Below are positions 46,582 through 58,404 of a stretch of DNA of 64,000 bases, piece after piece. The notes beneath the pieces are model-generated. The model saw only the letters and a program-made list of their open reading frames with translations. It was not told where the DNA came from and ran no database searches. The DNA is from Oscheius onirici. Lineage: Eukaryota > Nematoda > Chromadorea > Rhabditida > Rhabditidae. The first letter of the stretch is position 1. Each line of letters begins with the position of its first letter. Location of the stretch: assembly GCA_932521025.1 (NCBI GenBank), contig OW051473.1, forward strand, positions 2,852,001 through 2,916,000. Direction: 5' to 3'. Position numbers and translations under genes: made by a program.

Positions 46582-48300
46582 TCATTGTGATTCATCAGCC
46601 ATGCAGTCACTCTCCGGGTCGCACATCTCCGGATTGTAGTAGAAGAAGGAAAAGTTGTATTCGAGCTTTCCATATTCCACAGTCATATCGACAAAACCTA
46701 TATGATGCATTCGGAGCAGCAAAAAGTCGTTACTACCTTCTTGTGGAGACGGCTCAAAGGTTGTTTTGGCTCCAATGGTGTTTACTGTTTTCAACAGCTC
46801 TTGCATTGAGTACACGAGCATGTCTCTGGAGGTAGCGTCTTGTTCGCTAAATTGTGTCGAGCACAAAGTCAGCTGAAAAATAGACATTCTTTTTTGCATT
46901 GTTTCAAATGTCTTACCTGCACAAATGTTTCGAAATTTTGATTAGATAGACACCTCAGAGCATAGTCCAAGTCTTGAAATGGAGCGAAGATGCTTTTGTT
47001 CTGAAAAAAGATTGTTTTAATGCGCAGCCTTATTAACTTTTCCTCTTTAAAGGGGGTATCAGGGACAAAATGAAATTGACCTCAGAAGATCATCGCGCTG
47101 ATTCCGAAAATATATATATAAGTATGGGTCGGAAATGCGTTGTTCTCGAGATATAACCGATTCAAGTGTGAATTTTCTTAAGAAAATCAAAAAGTCGTGT
47201 GACACTTTTGAAAAGTGTCACACGCGGTCGAGACTTGTCAAGACGGTCATGCGTTAGCCAGTTGTACCTAGTTCTTATTTTGCAGTTAATTGAGACTTTA
47301 ACTTGACTTGTAATGGATTAATCCCTTTTTGTTACTGTAGAAATTGACCTCGGATGTCCCTGATAACCCCTTTAAAAGTACGTTAAAACGAGGTTCTAGA
47401 GCTTTCATCGGAGCGATCATCCAAAGTTTTGACTATTAAAAGTTTTAAATTGAGATCCCTTTCGGTATCTGTTAGGACGAGTTTGATATCTGTCCACGAT
47501 AATCCGGGGACAAGGCAAAGGGGATAACACCTGACATTAATTTTAAAGACAGATCTTACTCACCGCGATGGTATCAATAAGCATGTCGCAGTGAAGACTA
47601 ATCTTCTTCAGCTTATCCTGTTTGTTCCTCATGGTACCCAGAATGGTACCCAGGTAACCGCCGGGAGTGTATGGCGATCTCACGGGCATATTTTTGTAGT
47701 CGGATAGATCCACTTCTTTCATGTAGATGGAAATCTCTTGCAGATTTGTTGCTTTCGAAAGGACCTGAAACAAAATTAGTGAGCAAAAGGTACGGATTCT
47801 TACATTTGGGGAGCTTTTCATCTCAAAGTGTAGTTTGGGTTTCTTTCCCGAACTGTCTTGCAGGTATGTCTCTTCGGGGTCATCACAGATCTGAAAAAAG
47901 AACAATTAGCACCGCAAGTTGCGCATGCATGACCGCTGTGCCTAAATATTCATAGTCACCACGGATTTGGAGCGATAATTAGAAATAATTACTTGCCGGT
48001 GGCAGGAGCCTTTCCGACTAGTCCTAATCGTGTATTAACGCGGATTGGTACCAACCCAACTGTGACAAGGTAATCCGCAAATGGGAAAGGAGTTTTTGAA
48101 AAAAAAAGTACCTGCATCACATCGTAGTGAGAGTAGCTGCATCCTGAGAGATTCCTCATGCGACGACAAGTTTGCTGAGGTTTTTTAAGAAAAGTGTTCA
48201 AAAAATTGCTTACTCCGAAAGATTCACGATCTTCAAATGTGAGCATCTGATTGAGAAGAACCAACAGTTCGTCTGGTAAACTCTGAAGGGCGCGCTTCAT
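46582..48300 (-). CDS. F-box protein
   Basis: ATG is at 48298-48300. The N-terminus reads MKRALQSLPDELLVLLNQML followed by CRRMRNLSGCSYSHYDVMQ, an F-box (LPDELL ... CRRxR) that would bind SKP1 in an SCF ubiquitin ligase. Further exons read NLQEISIYMKEVDLSDYKNM and KLKKISLHCDMLIDTIAV, then FAPFQDLDYALRCLSNQNFE, and the last exon ends ESDCMADESQ-stop (TGA at 46582-46584). The C-terminal half has leucine-spaced strands, as in the substrate-binding half of nematode F-box proteins (FTH/DUF38-like arrangement), but I cannot name the domain. One intron (about 46999-47560) carries a MITE-like element. Confidence 0.7.
47046..47376. mobile_element. MITE-like element with 22-bp terminal inverted repeats
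   Basis: The left end (47046-47067, TTTAAAGGGGGTATCAGGGA + CA) and the right end (47355-47376) are inverted copies with one mismatch in 22. The 331-bp interior has no coding capacity. It contains a 14-bp perfect palindrome (47196-47224, CGTGTGACACTTTT on each side of one G) and another around TTTTCTTAAGAAAA (about 47174). A GAAATTGACCTC motif occurs just inside both ends. No clear target-site duplication was found, apart from a possible short TTAA-type site inside the ends. Confidence 0.8.
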
Positions 48301-51300
48301 GACTTTCAGCTAAAAATTAGTTCATAAAGAAGAAAAACTAGAAGAATGAGGAGGAAATGAGACGAGAAAAGGTTCAGCGGGAGTCGCTAAAAAGAAGGTT
48401 AATGTTTCGAACTGGCCGCAGCAAAACATGATCGTTTTACGCTAATGTCTGATCGCGCTGCAGTAGGCACTTAGTCACTTTCGCCTCTCAACCTGGAAGG
48501 GCTGGAAAGCGCAACATCTAGGAGCCATAAAGCGGTGATTGACGACAAATCATTGTCTTTTTCATGGCTTTCGGGCAAATCTCGATGACAGTTCTGTCCA
48601 GGAGAGATCAGCCTGAACAAGAGGAGAACAAAAGTACCGAGAGGCTGGCTCCTTCAGCGAGGCAGTGGCCTGAGGTCGTTCAAGGGCCATTCCACCGTCG
48701 TCGCGCAAACGGCCCATAAGACCTGGAAATCTGCTCGAAAACAATTCCCTTACGTCTAAATCATCAAAATGGCAGCCATAACAGTGCGCGGCATCGTTAG
48801 GAATCGCAAGAGATCAAGTCCGTTTGCGAGAGCGGAGACGGTTAAATGGGCGAGAATAGTATACGACCTAAGAGGAGGTAGAGACTGTGTGCTACAAGTG
48901 GAGAGTTTATGGTGTTTTTATTTCTACCTTTAGTGTGCAATGTTGCGATTAAATATTTGATAGCGAAAACCTCGCGCTGCTAGTCAGCCACTTTCCCATA
49001 ACCGAAGAGAATGAGCGGATTAGCACACAAAATTAGCAAAATGTCAAAATTGTATTTGAAATCTGAGTAAGCGACAAATATTAAATGTCATTTTGATGAT
49101 AACGGCCCCCGGACCACCTTTACTGCCCCACTAGTCGTACTCGTGACAGAACATATATCACCGCACTTCACGATGCAATTCAGTAACAAATTTACGGGCC
49201 ACATTGACGATTTTAACAGTGTTGCTATCGTCCTAAAACACGGATGACAAGGTAGGAGATTGGCCGTCTCTGGCGCCAGTCGAGACAGACGGACCATACT
49301 GCTTCATGCCAAATGGGCTTCCGGATGGGCACAAACAATAGCGTGAAGCAAATTAGAGAAAGAATACAATATGCAGCTGTTGTGCTAGAAGACATGCGTC
49401 ACAGGTTTGGCTAGCAAGAAGCGATTTGAGTGGGTCTAAGCACGGCATTTTGATGTTGTATGGTAGAAATTATAAAAGATTATCCTAGTGGGAGACCAAT
49501 GGTCGCCGGATCGAGAGAGTCTCTCAGTGTTATTAGAAAATGACCCCGGAGTATGCCAATTCTTTATTATCATGTCCCCCTGCCGACAGCATCAACGCTA
49601 TTCCGCTGTCACCTTTTCTTTGTTTCGTGAAGACTGTGTCCTTACTTAACGTGTATGCCAAAGAATATTGCCTTAAAAGCGGGAAAGCAAACAAGCAGAA
49701 TGCAATTTTAATTGAGATTTAGCATAAACATAGCGTGTTTTCGAACTTTACACCTGAATTTTCCATGGAATGGGGGACGGGAGTGCGAAACTCGTGGCCA
49801 ACGCTAAAGCCAAATAATCCCAAGAGAAGGTGGATATTCTAGGTATATTTGCGTCAAAGAAATGCGTGTTGGGGCGGGGCAGACTTAGCACAGGATTGTA
49901 TCTCCCCAAGCCTCAGAGACTTACTGTACTGTATTTGGTCATTGGATAAGATTAAGTAACAGTAAACAGTATTCAAAAGACAGTGATAGACAGAAAGGAT
50001 AAGAGACAAACTTTTGTAGAAACTGTGGCAGAAAAACCCGCCTTTTTTGGTCAACAAAACTTTGGGAATCGATGGAAACCATAAATCATGCAGTATCGTA
50101 GTTTTTATTTGGCGTTTACCAGGGACGTACGTTTAAAATGTGCTCTACGAAGAGGGAGCTATCGATTCGTAACATTTTTGATAGACTACAGCTCGATCAA
50201 CAAAAGCAGCGGAATGGTAAGAAACTACTCTTAACTTAGCACATAGTTTGTGAAAAATGAAGTTGGAAAACTAGATAAAACAAGACAATATGGGCCGTCT
50301 ATGCAAAGTTAGAGTCATTGAGAGATGACCTTTAGTACGGTAGGTTCCGGTCTCTTTGAGATAAGCACACGCAGATGGACTAATTGCCGAGTGTGACAGC
50401 TAGCGACCTGAGCATTTTGTCGAATGATCAAACCGATGCGCCTAGACAGACTTCTCTTGCCGCCCTAATCACTTAATTAACCGATAACATGTCGTGATTA
50501 GATTTAGCTGCAAAAATTGCTTTAAGTCAGTCAACTGTTCAAATAAGATATCAACTGTCCTGAATAAGCTGCCCCACTAAGAGGTGCCGCCTGGTTGCGC
50601 CACAGTACTGGCTGTGAGAAAGCAAACGGATAATGTCTTTGCGGGTCACCTGCTGACAGGGCTGGGTTCATATGTCACCAATTGGTCCTTAAGTGGTGTA
50701 GTCGACAGAAGATACACTAGTAGATGAGTACGTCTTCGGAAAAGCCATTAATGGGCGGGCGTTATTTGAGGGCATGAAATTTTAGGACCTGTTTGATTAC
50801 AACCATTTGCTTTTTATGAATCATTCAGCTACTGCTCATGGCCCATTCCAGCAACGGACAGCACCTCGGCATCCCAGAGGTCAACAGTAAGTTTCGAGGG
50901 GAATGCTTGCAAAGCAATAGAACGAAGTTGAATAGCTGAATAGAGGAAACCTGACCATCCGACGCCAAGATAGGTGTTCTTCTCATTTGCTTTCGCATTG
51001 GGTTGATCTTTGCCGTGAAAGCTTGTTAAATGGAGCAACTGGAAAAGACAAAAGGAAACTCGAGAGTGATGCTCTCTGTGCGCAACATCGGACTGTGACG
51101 GCTATCGGTAGGCCTGCGCGAAGATGCGATCAGACGTGGAATGCCAGCAATGCTCGCTGTCGAAATTGGCTAATCGTCCGCTGATTTGACGACCGCGCCG
51201 GAAGAAGCCGTCACCATGACGTTCAGAAACCATTCCTCGCTACTACTTAACGGCGTTATAACTCTGCCACTTTATAGCCTCCAGAAACGACACTCCAGTC

Positions 51301-53619
51301 ACCAACTACACCCAGCCGTCCTCACAGTTAACCCCCAGAAAAACGACAGTAACCCAATGTAATTTGGAGGAGTGCCAACTGATCGATCTCTTGATTAATC
51401 ACATTTGACATTTGGGCGTTCCTTTTCTATAAATATAGACAGGTCGGAATTCTTCCGACAGGGCAATACAGTAGTTGATTCAAGAAATTGTGCGGATAGA
51501 TCAAGGGTGGTGGCGACGGCTAATATGATGGAGACAGGTGCGCAACAATTGTTCAGAAATAGGATACTTTGAGAAGGACTACGGCAGAGGCATCAATTGA
51601 AAGGACCACAAGCTGGGCTAAGAACCATTCTTATGTTGTCACAATAACACCCCCTGGAACAACCAGACAGTAGACGTTTTGACCAATAAAATTTAGCAGC
51701 TTCATTGCTATGAAATCGTAAAAAGCAGACGAATTTTGACATTAATGAGGTTCATGGGTATAAAAAGTGCAAGAGAATAAAGAACTTGCAAGATTCAACC
51801 ATATTGTAGCTTTCCGTGTTCCAGTATTTTGCCATCAAGATACTAACAGAAAGTAATTGAAAAAAAAAGCAAATGTTTACAGGAAAGGCAATACAAATTA
51901 TCCATAGTTTGAAAAGCAATGTTTGAATTGGCTGAAAAGATTTCAAATAACGAAAGAGTGAGTGTTTCTTGTGATTGATGTTGAATGTTCATAATGAGCA
52001 TCAAATGTCAATCTTGAACAAAGGAAAGAGTCTTGAGAAGTGAGCGTTAATTTGAAATCACTTCAATCAAAGTGACAACACTGATTTGGACACTCTACAA
52101 ATGACCTGATGTCGTTAACCAAGTCCAAAGTAGTTGTTTTTACAACTGATCACGCTCCGATAACGTTAATGCTCTAATGTCAAGTCATAATCATTAACTC
52201 GTTAATGAACCCATCTGTACCAATATGGGTGAGCGAGAGAGAAGGAAAGAGAGGTGAGCTTCATTGTAAACAGCAGATACTAGTCCTGAAAGAGCCTATC
52301 GGGTTTTAAAATTCGGGAGCACTCTGTTCGCAACAAGTAATCTGTGAATGCCGTAAACGAGCCATAAAACGTCGTAAAATGGGAAGGTTATAGATAGCAA
52401 GCATCAATCTAAAGTTAATTGACAGTCGTTAATTTAATGAGGACCGGCCAAAATCTTTCTTGAGGTAGAGCACACTTTTGAAGATGAACAGTGTGTCATT
52501 GGCTTAGCGCGGGTGGCTTCCGGATCAAGGAGTGTAGGAAACCTCGGCTAACTACTAGAAGGTCTTCCGTGTGAAAAACCATCAGGTAAATTTGCGAGGG
52601 TGAGTGTTATCAAATCTGCGAAACGGAGATTAGCGCATTCTTTTGTCAATCTTGATTATCAGCTAGTGACTTTGACAAGGATGCGACAGCTGAGGCCAAC
52701 TTTTGACAAATGGCGACTAATCCCACTTCAAAGCCGCCGATTACTGTAAAGCGTTTGACTTGTTGCGCAAAGTAGTTCTCGATCGCGACCTGCTCTCGGG
52801 TGATTTACGAGCTGTAATCTATCGAAGGAGAGATGAAATGGAAGAGTAGAGCCAAAATGTGGCATTTGCTGGCCGGAGACACTACAAGGGTCGCGCCAAG
52901 TGATGAGAAGGACAGAACAAGTGCTGTGCCATCTTGGATAATTTGCTAGTGCTCTCTCATTACGGACGGCGACCGACCGGCAGCGGGGTCGACACATGTG
53001 TGGTAGTTCTTGCCACGGGTAGAGATAACCCACAGCGATGGAATGGGGTGTTATTCATCCAGTAGTTGTTGAATCAACCACACCTGTGTCTCGTGCAAAA
53101 AAAAAACAAGAACGCGTATGGAAGTCTGAAAAGTGTATCCAACCCCATGCGATTATCGTAGCGATGAACATTTTGTGTTTCTCACTCACGCAACCTGATG
53201 TTATCGCAAATTGCTGCAACTGAACTGAGATTTTAACTCTGCCTAAAGTAGAAAACAAGGCCAAAAAAAGTATCGCGGAGTAGGATAAGTCCTTTTTCAA
53301 ATAAGTTTTAGTACCGCAGTCAAACGACATTAGTAGAGTCTGTCGAACTTTGAATGTACTGACAATATAATGAGCCTAGTCAGACAGCGAACGCTTTTCA
53401 AGCAGCCGACAAGTGTTTCCGTGGTGAGAACACTCATCGTCAAAACAATTGTACAGAAGCAATGTTTTATTATTAAGGCAGTACTCGTGGAAATCACAAC
53501 GGCAAAGATCTAGTGCAAGAGTTTTCTCGGGGTAAAGTGAAAACTGGCATGCTCACCTCAATAAATAGGGCAAAGTGTTTTGTGCGGTACCGGTAGTGTT
53601 GTTATTATACAGCGGACTA
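48301..53619. other. 5.3-kb region without a recognised gene
   Basis: No frame on either strand shows family resemblance with usable splice sites. A TATA-like TATAAATA at 51428-51435 (+) is followed about 90 nt later by ATGATGGAGACAG and a GT, which could be a first exon, but no partner was found. This may be regulatory DNA, an ncRNA locus or decayed sequence. Confidence 0.35.
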
Positions 53620-56600
53620 TTATGAATTCATGGGTATCGGTGCGTGGGTGGTAGAAGTGGGAAGATCGACCTCTTCAGTGCTTGAAGCTCTTTCCATTGC
53701 TGTCTGATCAATGTCTAGAGTGTCAAGCTGTGCTAATGCAACTGATTGATTAGTATCTACCCGGATCTGAAAACAAGAGTCCTCTGAGACAGTGGTGTGC
53801 TCTACCTTGTTAGGAAGTGAACTCGAATGCGGGTTATCGTACAAATTCCAATCGATGACAGAATAGTATGGATGAGATCGAAGTTCGTCGAGGCTGCAAC
53901 GATCGTTCTCGGGTGCCAGCGTTTGTAAGAGCAAATCCCAGCATTTCATGGAAATGTAGCCTTTTTTGTTGAAGATCTCTTCGGAATCACTACAAAAACA
54001 AGTTAATGTTTGATGAAAGAAAAAAAAATAACCTGGTGAGACCGTGAGGAGCTGTCTCGTAAAGTGGAGTACCGGTAGTAAGTTCAAACAAAATACTTCC
54101 TAAGGCATAAACATCTCCCGCTGCATTAGGCTTCCAGTTGATTTCCTTGCTTTCTGAAAGAATCAAATTTTTTACCTCTTTCGGATCAATAAAAAGGATT
54201 AAACAGAATGAGCTTACCTGGAGCAGTATATTGTCCTCCTTTTGACTTTCCGCTGTATGGAGTGAACCATCGGACGTGATAAGTCAATATGAGATTTCCA
54301 TTTGAGTCAAGCAGAAGGTTATGTGGTTGAATGGCGCTAAACCAAAACTTAAAAGTAATTTGGTTAACTAACCCAATGTAGTAGTTATACTGGTGATGTA
54401 ACATATAAAGAAAACTGGCTATTTGTGCGGTCCAGTGAATAATCAAAGGTTCTGGTATTGAAAGACCGGATGGCCAAGAGCGTCGGGACAACATCAACTC
54501 GCGTACTTCTTTCAGGCAGGAGTATAAGGAATCAGTAGTTGCTGAATAGAAGATGAGAATAATTGACCGAACTTCTTACTGCTCGAAGCGAGTTGTCTTC
54601 CTGGAGACTTTCGAAACTTGACAGCTGCCGGTTGTTCTTCTTCTACTTCCGGCGCGTGTATCATACTATCTGGAGTAACAAAGAACTCTCTTCCAGCCAT
54701 AGTGTCCGATTCTTCTGCCACGCAATCCTCTCCTACGGCACAAGCCACTTCACAGTTTGACGGATCAGCTGTCTGGAGAGCTACTTTTTATAGGCTATCA
54801 TTCAAAACTAACGCTCTGTTGTTCATCTCGCATCGCAGCCACTCGTTCGATGTCAAATCCAACAGTAAAAAGAAGACGTTGACCCGAATAGGAGTATCGT
54901 CTCGGTTTTTTGGATTCATCGTCTGATCCAGCAAGAGACGTCTTGCTTCGTTTTCTGCGAGCGGATTCTGATTCTCCTCGATGCTACAAAATGACTTATT
55001 GAAGCAAATTATTCACATACCAAGAAATCAAATAATCTCCCATGCGGCACGTGTTCCAGGAGAAGAAGAATGTGGTCTTCCGTTTCAAAAAACTTGTATA
55101 GTTGAGCCATGTGTGGAATCGAAGTCGGTAAGATAATTCGTGTTTCAGGAGTCTCTCTTCCCTTGTCTAAGAACTTCAACACGTACCGATTTCCTGAAGG
55201 AAAATAAGACTCAAAATAACTTTAAATTTACCTGTTGTTTTTTCTTCCATTAGCAGAACTTTGTTTTGTGCTTTTACGCAAGGTAGAACGCCAACAACAG
55301 AGTAGTCTTTCAATGCACTGTTTGAAGATTTGAACGCGAATATTGAAGGATCCTGAAATAGTTGCTAAACTGAGATCGAAGTTAAAAATACTTGTAAGTG
55401 AAGAGAGTCTGCCAGCAATCCCTCCAGGTTGAATGCCGAACCGTCATAGGAAAGGTACGTTCTGAAGAGTTGCTCTGCTCGGACTATATATTTGGCCGTT
55501 TTCAACTTCACGCTGTTCCTGAGAGCCGAGTCAGTTTCAGTTCTCAAACCCTAAATTATCAAATTTAAGAAAATGTGAACAGTAAATATACCTCGCTCAA
55601 ATTTCTAGCAGCATTCTTGTAACACTGAAATGCCAACTCGAACTCGTTTTCTGCTTCTGCTTTCTGTGCTGTCGAGATTAGTATTCCTGCTCGTACAAGA
55701 TAGTCTGACGTGTTGGCTGTAAATTATTGCCCATTTTAAAATAGTATGCAAAATTACGTCTAGGAGCCTCCAGATCCATTTTAAGTTTGGGGAATTGCCG
55801 TCGAAGAGCCACTTTTGACGTCAAATGATGGGGTAGATCGCCTAAAACCCACGTCCGGTTGCTATGCTGCTTTCTTTCAGAATGGTTACCTAATGCCACT
55901 TCTGGGAATTGGAAATCGATATCCCCTGTGAACGAGGCGGACGGTGGGATTCCCTGAAAATGCGAACATAACGATCATGTTTATTCATCTGCTGGCCATC
56001 TCTACAATTTTTGAATCATAACTTGACATGAGGTTAGAGATATCACAGTTTGAAATGAGGTTAGGTTACTTTTTCAATCTTTTTTGACGACTTTTTCAAG
56101 AAAAATCTGGCCTACTGACGTTTGTCGGTTGTTCCTCCTCTGGACTGTCCAAGTAACTAAAAAGGGAAATTCCTGTATGCATGCATCTAAAAATACCTTG
56201 TGGGAACGATGCCTGTATCAATAGAAGAATAGATTTCCTCTTCAGCAGTAGTGGCGGTGTGTGCTGTCTCTACTGCTTTCTAAATGCCAAAATTCTCGAG
56301 GGAGTCGTTTTGTGTACTTACATCCAAGAACTGATGAAGAATGATGCTCTTACGTAGCACTTCGTGGTCCAGAGCAAAATTCAAAAAGACTTCCGTCGCG
56401 TGGCGTCGTTCAGCTACTACGGTTGGCTCACCAGCTCCGATAAGCTTGGTAGGAGCGAAGGTGGGAAAGGCGCCGCGTAGATAGAGCTCAAAAATTTTTG
56501 ATTAGGCTTGCTTTGAAATTCAAAGAGTTAAAAACTGAACAGTAGCTTTAAACAGATGTTAAAAAAGCGTTTTTGTTCTTTATTTTTGCGGTATCATTAA

Positions 56601-56914
56601 AAAGTTACCTGTTTGTGGACTTTCTGCAAATTTTTGTGAAGTTTATCCAATTCTCGAAACCTTGAGGTTAGCGTGAATTCTCTCGACTCGAGATCCACAA
56701 CTTGTCTGGGAACGAGCTATAATCTTCAGTATATAAATGAAACTGAAAAACTAACGGTAAAGGCAAGGATATAGTCGTTGTGCGTTCCAGCTATTCCCTT
56801 TGTAGTGATGATGTCAACTACCCTCACCGTTCCTGTCCAGTCAGATTTTGGTTTGAACAGAAGGGTGCCGATTTCGGATGTACAGTGACTCTCATCTGGA
56901 TAGAGACCCGACAT
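53620..56914 (-). CDS. RPS6KC1: RPS6KC1-like protein: PX, MIT and pseudokinase domains
   Basis: Probably an endosomal protein that binds phosphoinositides. The start is ATG 56912-56914 (MSGLYPDESHCTSEIGTLLF). The PX part includes GTVRVVDIITTKGIAGTHND, LTSRFRELDKLHKNLQKVHK and RGAFPTFAPTKLIGAGEPTV. A MIT-like helical segment follows: DYLVRAGILISTAQKAEAEN, then FELAFQCYKNAARN and AKYIVRAEQLFRTYLSYDGS. The kinase N-lobe keeps a Lys (RYVLKFLDKG) and reads HILLLLEHVPHGRLFDF. The catalytic loop reads AIQPHNLLLD (no HRD Asp), and DFG is replaced by LTYH. The C-lobe ends YISMKCWDLLLQTLAPENDR. Loss of both Asp residues matches the known pseudokinase character of RPS6KC1. The acidic tail ends at TAA 53620-53622. 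Confidence 0.85.
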
Positions 56915-57070
56915 TTTTCATACTGGAAAAACATGCAAGCAAGGTCTGAGTTACTGTGGTAAAAGACTGATAAAAACAGTATAGTCAGTAATAATCCAAC
57001 AGTACGAATAATCTTTATTCATAAGGGAGGAAATGACTACTAACGCCACAAAAGCTGCTAGAGCTGGGTG

Positions 57071-57289
57071 TTATTTTACGGAGTGGAAATTCATTTTTGG
57101 TTCCTCCGACGTCTGAAATCAGAATAACGCGTTAACAATTTCAAACTGCTTGCATTTCCTGGATTGCACTAAAATAGAAAAGAAACGGAAATTTTACCTT
57201 CGATCCCTCGATGCCTGGCCATTTTTCTTCTACAATGCCGGAAGATGGCTTGCTTCCATTGATCTTTCGCTGACGTGTTTTGTAGATTC
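57071..57289 (-). CDS. 3' exons of a small unrecognised protein
   Basis: Two exons join in phase 0. 57198-57289 reads IYKTRQRKINGSKPSSGIVE and EKWPGIEGSK. 57071-57112 reads TSEEPKMNFHSVK-stop. A minus-strand AATAAA (complement at about 57011-57016) follows the stop by about 55 nt, which supports a true 3' end. Upstream exons were not identified. It is a basic, probably unstructured C-terminus of unknown family. Confidence 0.45.
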
Positions 57290-58404
57290 CTCAGCTTGGT
57301 TTCTCGGATAGAAAGACGGATTCATTTCGGATGAGATTTCTGAAATCCCCAAGTTCAACGCGGCTGAAGTTTATACGAAATAAAACAGTTATCCGGGAAC
57401 TAATGTAAAAAATCGATTTGTGGCAGGAAGGTCAAACAATGAAAAGGGGCACCAAATGATAGCGGGGTGCTTCAGCAAATAGTTGCGGATTCCACTGATA
57501 CGGCACGATCTTAAAATAAATCCACGTATCCATTTCATTTCCGTTTTTTTGTGCGAATGTTTAGGAGGGATGATATGTTTTCAAGTTTGTTTCCGCTTCG
57601 AAACTTTCCCTGTTCAAGCTGCCAATAGTCAGAACTGAGTGAATCGCGAAAGTCATTTGGCGACGTATTCAATAGTCATAACGATAAGTTTAGAATATCC
57701 AAGATGACAAAAGATCCCTCGATCAGTTTTATTACGTTACTCACAGAATTACTTTTTAGGCCCCGTACAACGAAATCGACAAGCTGTTAATCATCTGCGC
57801 GAGTTTTTTGGATTGACCTTGCGCGCTTGTGGCGAGTGTCTCTTTTCCTTTCAAAAACGATGGGAGAGACGAGTTCGGGCCGTTTCTCCACTAATTCAGT
57901 GTGAGTCATCCAAGGTCGCGACACTCCATTCCATTGAACAAGTAGATATGGGCAGGTAACCGTTAATAAAAAGATTCATACATATTGAACGGCCTTTATT
58001 AGATGGACACCGGTAAATTAAAATAGAATACCTGTTTGTACCCAGGCTTCCCAGGTTCCGAAACAAAGAAAAAAATCTGCTCTTATGGCCAACGATCGAC
58101 ATATATGCTTATACTCTTGGAACAACCAAAACCATCAAAAATGAAATAATAAATGGAAAACAGCTGAGCTGCGGAACAAGGAAAGGGAAAGAAAAGCTAA
58201 GTCTGTGTAGCGGAAGGAAAAGAAGACGTGAAACAGTTCATAAGGTGGAGTCGTCGAGATCGATGTCGCTCACTGAAAATAACCAGATAAAAAATGAACC
58301 TTCGGACAAAATTCTTTTTTTTTGTTTGATTGCGTGTGGCACAGCATCGAAAATAATAACTTTGGCTACAAGCAGGGATAAAACAGATTGCATGCTACCT
58401 AGAC
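57290..58404. other. Region upstream of the small gene and downstream of the coiled-coil gene
   Basis: It may hold 5' exons of the 57.1-kb gene. At 58248-58275 (-) a segment after TTTTCAG could read SDIDLDDSTL-stop, a possible alternative last exon of the coiled-coil gene. Confidence 0.35.
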
